DNA from: Bifidobacteriaceae bacterium | GTDB taxonomy: Bacteria > Actinomycetota > Actinomycetes > Actinomycetales > WQXJ01 | Assembly: GCA_031265345.1 (NCBI GenBank) | Contig: JAISCU010000181.1 | Location: 1-8,657 of the forward strand | Reading direction: 5' to 3' | DNA length: 8,657 nt | Shown: positions 1-5,380 of the stretch, one piece after another | Numbering within the stretch: the first letter of the stretch is position 1 | How the letters are laid out: every line of letters begins with the position of its first letter | The notes under the pieces: model-generated | What the model was told of the DNA's origin: nothing | The model's input: only the letters and a program-made list of their open reading frames with translations | The model's database searches: none | Program-made: the position numbers and the translations under genes

Positions 1-116
1 CGGCGGCCATGGCGGGGGGGAGACGCCCGGAACCATCCCGAACCCGGAAGCTAAGCCCCCCAGCGCCGATGGCACTGCCGGCGAGGGCCGGTGGGAGAGC
101 AGGACACCGCCGCCAC
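1..116 (+). rRNA. rrf: 5S ribosomal RNA, 5' end cut by the window edge
   Basis: This is the 5S RNA of the large ribosomal subunit, the last gene of an rRNA operon whose 16S and 23S genes would lie to the left. The conserved 5S core is directly readable: CCGAACCCGGAAGCTAAG at 38-55, then AGCGCCGATGG at 62-72, then GGGAGAGCAGGAC at 93-105. The terminal helix I can be paired: CGGCGG at 1-6 with CCGCCG at 107-112. Only a few bases of the 5' end are therefore missing. The 3' end is placed at about 112-116 from helix I, and exact processing cannot be seen. The sequence style is that of high-GC Actinobacteria. Confidence 0.95.
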
Positions 117-123
117 ACAAAAA

Positions 124-200
124 CACCCAGGTCGGGTCATCGCCCCGATCACCGAAGGCTCAACAGCCAAAGGTGGTCGAGGCGGTGGCCCGACCGGTGT
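124..200 (+). terminator. Long RNA hairpin after the 5S gene, probable rRNA operon terminator
   Basis: A single, nearly continuous stem-loop is centred at 162/163. Helix B pairs 130-144 with 181-195 (15 bp). Helix C pairs 146-153 with 172-179 (8 bp). A symmetric 3x3 purine loop (GAA 154-156 facing AAA 169-171) follows. Helix D pairs 157-160 with 165-168 and is closed by a CAAC tetraloop. An outer arm, 124-127 with 196-199, extends it past a 2-nt bulge. All three wobble pairs (137/188, 140/185, 149/176) are U in the 5' arm facing G in the 3' arm. They pair only in RNA made from the plus strand, which is the direction of rRNA transcription. The tail is only weakly T-rich (GTGTGTTT, 197-204 region), as is common for actinobacterial terminators. 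It could also be an RNase III processing site or a small RNA. Confidence 0.6.
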
Positions 201-300
201 GTTTAACGAAGGAATTGTTTGGTTTCGATTTGACCTTTCCCACGGCCTCTTGAGATGGTAAAACAAACGTAAGGATCTGGGCTCCCAGTGACTGGTTGCG

Positions 301-310
301 AGGAAGCGGG
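301..310 (+). promoter_or_regulatory. Ribosome binding site of the stress protein gene
   Basis: The purine-rich stretch AGGAAGCGGG resembles a Shine-Dalgarno sequence. Its AGGAAG part ends 10 nt before the ATG at 317. It lies inside the open frame that begins at the TTG at 296, so it argues for ATG 317 and against the longer form. GTG 314, one codon earlier, is a weaker alternative. Confidence 0.55.
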
Positions 311-316
311 GATGTC

Positions 317-1285
317 ATGTCAAGAGCACCAGTGATCGTGGTCGGCGTTGACGGGTCGGACTCATCGATCAAGGCCCTCGATTGGGCGGTCGCGGAGGCC
401 GAGGTGCGCGATGCGCCGCTGGAGATCGTATGCGCGTACACGGTTCCACGGTTCGGGTCCACTTCGGTCGACGCCGCGTACTTGGATGTGGGCACGAGTG
501 CGCTGTCGGAAGGGGCCGGGGCGGTCCTCAAGGCCGCAGTCGCCAGGGCCAAGGAGCGCCGCGACCGGGTCGAGGGCATCCTCGAGGTTGGAGACGCCGC
601 AGGCGTTCTGGTGGAGCGCTCCAAACGGGCCGGACTGATGGTGGTCGGCACCCGTGGGCGGGGCGGATTCGCGGAGCGTCTGTTGGGGACCGTCTCCACC
701 GCCTTGCCGGTGCATGCTCATTGCCCCACGGTGGTGGTCCCCTCGGGCGGACGGGGCGAGGCCAAAGACGGGCAAGGGGATCGCGACCAATCCGCCACGC
801 CCGCGGACCGAGTACGCAAGATCGTTGTCGGGGTGGATGGGTCGGACGCGTCGAGGGTGGCGCTGGCACGGGCCATCGATGAGGCGGCCGCCTGGCAAGC
901 CGAGCTCGCGGCCTTCGCGTCGATGCCGGTGGCCTCGGGGACCAGCCTGTTCGCGTGGGCGCCTGGCCAGGTGGACCATGGCGCCGTGCTGGCGGAATTG
1001 GAGGCCGAGGTCGGTCGTATCATCGAAGCGGAATTGGAGGAGCGGGACCTTCCGAACGGGCTGACCGTGCGGCACCATGCACTGGATGGCACGGCATCGG
1101 CGCTGCTGGTCGAATTCTCCGCCTCGGTGGACCTGATCGTGGTCGGCAGCCGGGGGCGTGGCGGCTTCTCTGGGCTGCTGTTGGGCTCGACCAGCCAGGC
1201 GGTCCTCCATCATGCCCGCTGCCCGGTGATGGTGGTGCCCGCGCGTTGCAAGAAACTCGATGCGGCGGTGGGGGTTGACGATTAA
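317..1285 (+). CDS. Tandem-domain universal stress protein (UspA family)
   Basis: A 322-residue cytoplasmic protein made of two UspA domains, about residues 1-145 and 165-312, joined by a charged, flexible linker rich in Gly, Asp and Arg. Both halves begin with the nucleotide-binding strand VVGVDGS (Asp12 and Asp174). Both keep the ATP motif G-x2-G-x9-G-[ST]: Gly111/Gly114/Gly124-Thr125 in the first and Gly277/Gly280/Gly290-Ser291 in the second. Both sites should therefore bind ATP. The architecture matches the two-domain Usp proteins of mycobacteria and other actinobacteria, which act in dormancy, hypoxia or general stress; that role is family knowledge, not visible here. ATG 317 was chosen over TTG 296 because it has a ribosome site 10 nt upstream and starts just before the first beta strand. 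The gene follows the rRNA operon in the same direction, and its 3' end overlaps the next gene. Confidence 0.93.
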   Translation: MSRAPVIVVGVDGSDSSIKALDWAVAEAEVRDAPLEIVCAYTVPRFGSTSVDAAYLDVGTSALSEGAGAVLKAAVARAKERRDRVEGILEVGDAAGVLVERSKRAGLMVVGTRGRGGFAERLLGTVSTALPVHAHCPTVVVPSGGRGEAKDGQGDRDQSATPADRVRKIVVGVDGSDASRVALARAIDEAAAWQAELAAFASMPVASGTSLFAWAPGQVDHGAVLAELEAEVGRIIEAELEERDLPNGLTVRHHALDGTASALLVEFSASVDLIVVGSRGRGGFSGLLLGSTSQAVLHHARCPVMVVPARCKKLDAAVGVDD

Positions 1286-2015
1286 CGAGGTCGGCGAGGT
1301 CGAAGCGGCCGAACTCATCCGCCAGGTCCACGATGGCCTGGCTCGGGCTTGCGGACGGATCGAGGCCGCGTGCCAGGCGTCCGGCCGCGCGCGCGAGGAG
1401 GTCCGCCTGCTCTTGGCGACGAAGCAACAGCCGGTGGTGGCGATTCGGGCCGCGATCCGCGATGGCGGTCACCTGATAGGCGAGAACCGGGTCCAAGAAC
1501 TGGTCGCGAAGGGTCCCGATTTGGCCGATCTGCCGCATGAGACACACCTCATCGGGCCGCTGCAGACGAACAAGATCAACGCCGCCCTGCGCTGGGCGAC
1601 CTGCGTCGAGACGGTCGACTCGCTCAAATTGGCCGAGCGCCTGGCTGCTCGCTTCCAGGACCGGGCCGGCGGCATCGGCGTCCTGATCCAAGTCAACACC
1701 TCGGGGGAGACCACCAAATCGGGCGTCGAGCCGGCGGCGGCGCGCGACTTGGCCTGGCAGGTGGCAGCGCTGGGCGGGCTGCGCCTGGAGGGTTTCATGA
1801 CGGTTGGCCTCAATTCCGACGATGCCGCCGCCGTGGGCCGCTCCTACGCCGTCCTGCGCGACATCCGCGATTGCGTCGTCACAAGCGGCGTGCCGGGGAC
1901 GGACCGAGCCGTGGAGCTGTCCATGGGGATGAGCGGGGACTTGGAGGTCGCGATAGCCGAGGGCGCGACCATAGTGCGGCTGGGAACGGCCGTGTTCGGG
2001 GTACGCGCGGCCTGA
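1260..2015 (+). CDS. yggS: YggS/PROSC-family pyridoxal 5'-phosphate homeostasis protein
   Basis: A 251-residue single-domain fold-type III PLP-binding protein. The family binds PLP without a known catalytic reaction and buffers free vitamin B6 and amino/keto acid pools. Family landmarks appear in order: LLLATK with the PLP-binding Lys55; IGENRVQE (73-80); HLIGPLQTNK (96-105); the VETVDS strand; QVNTSGE..KSG; GFMTVG; and near the C terminus LSMGMSGD followed by a VRLGTAVFG phosphate-binding segment. Length is close to the usual 225-250 residues. The N terminus is about 18 residues longer than in E. coli YggS. ATG 1260 overlaps the stress protein gene by 26 nt and has no clear ribosome site; TTG 1275 (11-nt overlap) is the only other early start. 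Either way, translation is probably coupled to the upstream gene. In many actinobacteria this gene sits in the cell-division cluster near ftsZ and sepF, so this location is unusual. Confidence 0.92.
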   Translation: MRRWGLTINEVGEVEAAELIRQVHDGLARACGRIEAACQASGRAREEVRLLLATKQQPVVAIRAAIRDGGHLIGENRVQELVAKGPDLADLPHETHLIGPLQTNKINAALRWATCVETVDSLKLAERLAARFQDRAGGIGVLIQVNTSGETTKSGVEPAAARDLAWQVAALGGLRLEGFMTVGLNSDDAAAVGRSYAVLRDIRDCVVTSGVPGTDRAVELSMGMSGDLEVAIAEGATIVRLGTAVFGVRAA

Positions 2016-2035
2016 TCGTGGCGCGATGCGGAGGC

Positions 2036-3673
2036 TCAGGCGGGGATGTCGCGGGCGCGGAAGCGTTTGAAGGCCGCCAAGCCGAAGGCCAGCGCCGCCA
2101 AGGCCATGATCGTCAATGGGGCGGCTCGGTAGGAGGCCTGCGGCACCAGGCCGACAGCGCCGAACACCCCCGCTTTGACCGCCCAGCCGGGCAGGCTCAA
2201 CGCTTGACCGAACATGGTGGCGACCACACCGTACGCGACTAGTGCCCAGGACGCAGCGCCAGCCCGCGGAGCGATCGCGTAGATGACCAGCGCCAGCCCG
2301 GTGAACAGGGCGACCACCGGGAGGTAGGCGAGGCCGGCCCGGAGCAACTCGAACCAGTCGCCCACCCCGGCCGCCTGCGCCGTCAGGCCCAGCGCCAGCG
2401 TCCCGAGCAGGCAGGTCGCCGCGCCGCCGATGGCCGACACGGCAGCGTACGAGCCGAGGTACCTCCAGCGCGCCACCGGCTGGGCCAAGACCAGTTCGGT
2501 CAGCCCCGCCGCTTCGGCCGAGTGTGCTCGCGCCACGTTCGCCACGGCGAAGCACACCCCGAGCAAAGCGCAGTAGAGCACCATCATCGACAAGAAGGCC
2601 GCTGTCAGGGCCGACTCGTCGAAGCCGAGCAACTGGGCCCATTCCCGGTTGTCGGCCAGCATCGTGTCGACGCTGCCGGTGATCGGCCCGCAAGTCGCGC
2701 CAAGGATTATGGCCGATGCCGTCCACCCGGTCCAGGAAGGACGGGCCAGACGCGCGCCCAAGGCGAGGGGCGACCGGAGCCAGGCGGGCGCGTCGGGCCG
2801 GGCCCGGCGTTCGGGCACCAGGCCTGCTCCCAGGTCGCGGCGCCGGGCGCACCACAGCGCCAGCGCTGTCAAGGCGACCGCAGCGGCCAGGGCCAGGACC
2901 AGCGGCCACCAGCGCAGGTCGTAGAAGGCCCGGGTCTGCTGCGCCCAGGCGAATGGGGAGAGCCAGGACAGGGCCGTGCCGCCGACGGCCGGTATGTCCC
3001 CGGCCACTCGGACCAGGTACAACGCGCCCATGATCCCGAGAGCTGCGCCACTGGCGCCGCGGGCGGAGCTCGCGAGTTGGCTGGTCAGCAGGCCAAGAGC
3101 GGCGAACACGCAGCCCACCAAGGCGAATCCCGCCGCAGCGGCCAGTGAATCGGCTGGGGCGAGCCCGTTGGCCGTCATCGCTCCGGCGCAGAGCAGTCCG
3201 ATGGCCAGGCAGGCGGCCAAGGACTCCAGGGCCGCCGCCGTCAGGAGCGCCCAGCGTCCGGTCACCGCAGCCCCGACCAGTTCGGCCCGGCCCGATTCCT
3301 CCTCGGCGCGGCTGGCATGGACCACCAGACCGATCGCCATTATGGCCAGGCACACCATGATCGTCGACGAGTACTCGTTCATGACGATCCCGCCCAAGTC
3401 GTAGCTGTCCAGGCCGTAGCGGGGGCCTCCGAACGCGACGCCGGTCGAGCTGTTCATGACTGCCGCCCGCGCGGCCAGCTCTGCCTGGTCGGAGAACAGT
3501 TCCGACTCGCTGGCCAAACCGGCGTAGAAGAGCCCTGGAATCGCCGCGACCCAGATGGCCAGCCGGAGGCGGTCGCGTCGCAGCGCGCCTGCGAGCAGCC
3601 GCCAGGTGCCGGTGAACTGCCCCCGCACGGGTCGAGCCGGGCGGATGGGCGGAGCGGTTGGCGCGGTGGTCAC
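2036..3673 (-). CDS. ABC-2 type exporter permease, polyketide/drug efflux family (TnrB3-like)
   Basis: A 545-residue integral membrane protein, the membrane subunit paired with the ATPase encoded just upstream. About twelve hydrophobic segments can be seen, falling into two halves (about 35-275 and 315-535) separated by a charged cytoplasmic stretch around residues 276-312. Each half holds the same kind of loop: EEESGRAELV (124-133) and AEAAGLTELV (387-396). This marks an internally duplicated ABC-2 permease of the class annotated as 'putative exporter of polyketide antibiotics'. The GTG start at 3673-3671 overlaps the TGA of the ATPase gene by 4 bp (GTGA), so the two are co-translated. The gene ends 20 bp from the convergent yggS end. 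The substrate cannot be read from the sequence; hydrophobic antibiotics, lipids or ionophores are plausible by family. Confidence 0.88.
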   Translation of the reverse strand: MTTAPTAPPIRPARPVRGQFTGTWRLLAGALRRDRLRLAIWVAAIPGLFYAGLASESELFSDQAELAARAAVMNSSTGVAFGGPRYGLDSYDLGGIVMNEYSSTIMVCLAIMAIGLVVHASRAEEESGRAELVGAAVTGRWALLTAAALESLAACLAIGLLCAGAMTANGLAPADSLAAAAGFALVGCVFAALGLLTSQLASSARGASGAALGIMGALYLVRVAGDIPAVGGTALSWLSPFAWAQQTRAFYDLRWWPLVLALAAAVALTALALWCARRRDLGAGLVPERRARPDAPAWLRSPLALGARLARPSWTGWTASAIILGATCGPITGSVDTMLADNREWAQLLGFDESALTAAFLSMMVLYCALLGVCFAVANVARAHSAEAAGLTELVLAQPVARWRYLGSYAAVSAIGGAATCLLGTLALGLTAQAAGVGDWFELLRAGLAYLPVVALFTGLALVIYAIAPRAGAASWALVAYGVVATMFGQALSLPGWAVKAGVFGAVGLVPQASYRAAPLTIMALAALAFGLAAFKRFRARDIPA

Positions 3674-4632
3674 GACGGCTCCTCGTCGCCCGGCGCGGCG
3701 GCATCGTCCGCGTCTTCGGGCTGCTCCAAGGCCAACTCCTGGGAGTAGTGCCGCAGGAACAGGTCCTCCAGCGACGGCGGGGCGCAGGTCAGGGAGACCA
3801 GGCCGAGCCCCGAGAGCCTGGCCATGACCGCGCCGATGTCGGTGCCGACCACGGCGCAGCGAACCGAGAACCGGTCGCCGAGTTGCCGGACCTGGAGGTC
3901 GCGGATGCCCGGCAGGCGGTCCAGTCCCTGCGGATCGGCGCTGGTGACAGCCTCGACCGTGGACAGGGCCAGGCTTCGTAGCTGGGACAGCGCGCCCGAC
4001 TCGACGGTGCGGCCGGAGCGGATGATGGTGACGGTGTCGCAGAGCTTCTCGACCTCGGCCAGGATGTGGCTGGAGAGCAGCACGCTGCGGCCGTGGCGGC
4101 GCAGGCGCTCGACTTCGAGGGCGAACACCTCCTCCATCAGGGGGTCCAGGCCCGAGGTCGGTTCATCGAACAAGTACAAGTCGGCCTTGACGGCCAGGGC
4201 CGCGATCAGGGCGATCTTCTGGCGGTTGCCCTTGGAGTAGGCGCGCGTCTTCTTCGCCGGGTCCAGGTCGAACGCGCGCAGCAACCGGTCACGTTCGGCC
4301 TGGTCGAGTCCGCCGTGGAGACGCCCCAAGTAGTCGATGGTGGCGCCGCCGGACAGGCCCGGCCACAGGGCCACTTCGCCGGGGACGTAGGCGACGCGGC
4401 GGTGCAGGGCGACGGCATCGTGCCAGGGATCGCGACCGAGCAGCCTGGCCCTGCCGCCGTCCGCGCGCAACAAGCCCAGCAGGATGCGGATCGTGGTGGA
4501 CTTGCCCGCGCCGTTGGGGCCCAGGAACCCGGCGACCTGGCCCTGTTCGAGCCGCAGGTCGAGGCCGTCGAGCGCCTTGGTGGCGCCGAAACGCTTGCGG
4601 AGGTGGACGATGTCGATGACCGGCGTTGTCAT
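3670..4632 (-). CDS. ABC transporter ATP-binding protein of a drug/polyketide exporter (DrrA/TnrB2-like)
   Basis: A 320-residue cytoplasmic ATPase that powers the permease encoded next. Visible motifs: Walker A GPNGAGKST (38-46), Walker B LYLFDEPTSGLD (152-163) with catalytic Glu157, and the switch His189 in SSHILAE. The signature is the variant YSKGNRQK (132-139) instead of LSGGQ. The Q-loop position reads YVPGE (82-86), with no Gln. I recall both variants as typical of this exporter subfamily rather than as damage. Residues after about 215 form the C-terminal accessory domain seen in DrrA-type ATPases, ending in an acidic Glu/Asp-rich tail. ATG 4632 was chosen because it overlaps the tetR stop in an ATGA and starts directly before the first strand; the same frame stays open for 133 codons upstream, but only inside tetR. 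The middle gene of a three-gene operon. Confidence 0.92.
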   Translation of the reverse strand: MTTPVIDIVHLRKRFGATKALDGLDLRLEQGQVAGFLGPNGAGKSTTIRILLGLLRADGGRARLLGRDPWHDAVALHRRVAYVPGEVALWPGLSGGATIDYLGRLHGGLDQAERDRLLRAFDLDPAKKTRAYSKGNRQKIALIAALAVKADLYLFDEPTSGLDPLMEEVFALEVERLRRHGRSVLLSSHILAEVEKLCDTVTIIRSGRTVESGALSQLRSLALSTVEAVTSADPQGLDRLPGIRDLQVRQLGDRFSVRCAVVGTDIGAVMARLSGLGLVSLTCAPPSLEDLFLRHYSQELALEQPEDADDAAAPGDEEPS

Positions 4633-5330
4633 GGCGTGCTCCCTACTTCGGTGGGGCGGGCCTGGGGGGCGGGGCGGGCTGGTCTGGCCGCCGTGTACGC
4701 GCGCAGCAACTCGTCGCTGGTGAGCAGCGGGTAGGTGTGGGCCTCGAGCGCCGCGGGCGTGATGTCTTCGACGTACCGGGCGACCTGTTCCGCGGTGGTC
4801 AGATCGTTGCCGGTCAGGGCGCAATAGGCGACCATCGCGCCGACGGAGCCCAGGACCAGTGAACGGGCTTGGGCTTCGGGGTCGGAGCCGAGACGCATGC
4901 GGCCGGCGCGCGAGCCTTCGGCGATCACCTCCCTGGCTATGGCGATGTACGATTCGAGCATTTGCCGCGCGAGGTCGCCGCCGGCCTTGACCGATTGGAG
5001 CATGTAGCCGGGCACGTCGTCGTAGACCCACAGGCCCTGCATGATCGAGGCCATGGAGGCGGCTGAGGGCACCTCCGGCTCGGTCAGGATCTCGCGCTTA
5101 CCGGTCGCCACCAGCGCGGCGACGTGCTGGTCGCAGGCCTGGCGAAGGTGCTCTTTCGATCCGAAATGATGCATGATCAGCGCTGGTGAACAGCCTGCTT
5201 CGGCGGCGATGGCGCGCAGCGGGACGTCGAAGCCCTGGGTGGCGAATAGATGGATCGCGGTGTCGCGGATGCGGGCTCTGGCGGTGAGGTCGTCTTGGTC
5301 CGGGTTATCGCGACTGGCGGTTGAACGCAT
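4629..5330 (-). CDS. TetR-family transcriptional regulator
   Basis: A 233-residue one-component repressor. The N-terminal helix-turn-helix domain covers about residues 16-62. Its key part is PLRAIAAEAGCSPALIMHHFG (start at Pro37), followed by the usual SKEHL opening of helix 4. Residues 75-210 form a helical ligand-binding domain with no recognisable ligand signature, and the last 20 residues are Pro/Ala/Arg-rich and probably disordered. It is the first gene of the operon. Its TGA overlaps the ATG of the ATPase gene (ATGA, 4629-4632). Local control of the exporter is inferred from this and from two palindromes at its own start. ATG 5330 is the only good start ahead of the HTH. No Shine-Dalgarno sequence precedes it, and a -10-like hexamer ends 7 nt upstream, so the mRNA is probably leaderless. 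Confidence 0.93.
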   Translation of the reverse strand: MRSTASRDNPDQDDLTARARIRDTAIHLFATQGFDVPLRAIAAEAGCSPALIMHHFGSKEHLRQACDQHVAALVATGKREILTEPEVPSAASMASIMQGLWVYDDVPGYMLQSVKAGGDLARQMLESYIAIAREVIAEGSRAGRMRLGSDPEAQARSLVLGSVGAMVAYCALTGNDLTTAEQVARYVEDITPAALEAHTYPLLTSDELLRAYTAARPARPAPQARPTEVGSTP

Positions 5331-5336
5331 GTTCAG
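5322..5336. promoter_or_regulatory. Probable TetR operator 1, covering the tetR start codon
   Basis: TGAACGCATGTTCAG. The arms TGAAC and GTTCA pair around a 4-nt centre, and the ATG of tetR (5330-5328, minus strand) lies inside the site. It shares 12 of 15 bases with operator 2, in the same register and exactly 20 bp away. Binding here would block a transcription start at or near the ATG. The palindrome and its copy are seen directly; that TetR binds it is inferred from position. Confidence 0.6.
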
Positions 5337-5337
5337 T

Positions 5338-5343
5338 ACGCTA
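5338..5343 (-). promoter_or_regulatory. Predicted -10 element of the tetR operon promoter
   Basis: On the minus strand the hexamer reads TAGCGT, which fits the actinobacterial TANNNT -10 pattern. Seven bases separate it from the tetR ATG, so transcription would start at or very near the A of the start codon. No good -35 hexamer is seen 16-19 bp upstream (the best is about TGGCTC). The call rests on the -10 position, the missing ribosome site and the overlapping palindromes. Confidence 0.4.
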
Positions 5344-5357
5344 AACGCGCGTTCAGC
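5340..5357. promoter_or_regulatory. Probable TetR operator 2, overlapping the -10 region
   Basis: GCTAAACGCGCGTTCAGC is an 18-bp palindrome with one mismatched pair (5343/5354). Its inner part TAAACGCGCGTTCAG repeats operator 1 with a 20-bp centre-to-centre shift, about two helical turns. Two dimers could therefore sit on the same face of the DNA. The site overlaps the predicted -10 hexamer (5338-5343) and lies where a repressor would exclude RNA polymerase. Confidence 0.68.
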
Positions 5358-5369
5358 CCTGAGCCAGGG
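5357..5369 (-). other. Short hairpin between the esterase stop and the tetR promoter
   Basis: CCCTG (5357-5361) pairs with CAGGG (5365-5369) around a 3-nt loop. It lies 11 bp past the stop codon of the minus-strand esterase gene and just upstream of operator 2. It could be a weak terminator that separates the esterase transcript from the tetR operon. It has no T-run and only five base pairs, so it may be chance. Confidence 0.25.
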
Positions 5370-5380
5370 ACTTAGGTCTG

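Noticed and set aside
9..206. Small open frame over the 5S gene and hairpin
   Set aside because: It lies within the 5S rRNA and the structured region after it, and its translation is Arg/Pro-rich noise.
230..259. Promoter with TTGACC (230-235) and GATGGT (254-259) before the stress protein
   Set aside because: The -35 half is fair, but the -10 half matches only three of six bases and does not fit TANNNT.
215..260. DosR-type box upstream of the usp gene
   Set aside because: Looked for because many actinobacterial usp genes are DosR targets; no match to the GGGACT...AGTCCC palindrome was found.
277..288. Small palindrome CTGGGCTCCCAG before the stress protein
   Set aside because: A 4-bp stem with a 4-nt loop is expected often by chance in this base composition, and nothing else supports a role.
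296..316. TTG at 296 as start of the stress protein
   Set aside because: It would place the likely ribosome site inside the coding region and add seven residues not expected before the first UspA strand.
362..1318. Minus-strand open frame of 318 codons antisense to the stress protein
   Set aside because: His/Arg/Pro-rich translation without domains, opposite two well-formed UspA domains.
2011..2040. Bidirectional terminator between yggS and the permease
   Set aside because: CCTGA (2011-2015) can pair with TCAGG (2036-2040), but the loop is 20 nt, the stem is only 5 bp and there is no T-run, so it is not convincing.
1020..3704. Minus-strand open frame of 894 codons across usp, yggS and the permease
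   Set aside because: It is a shadow in another frame of GC-rich genes. Its translation is Arg/Pro/Gly-rich with no domain, and it crosses three genes with clear family motifs, two on the opposite strand and one on the same strand in another frame.
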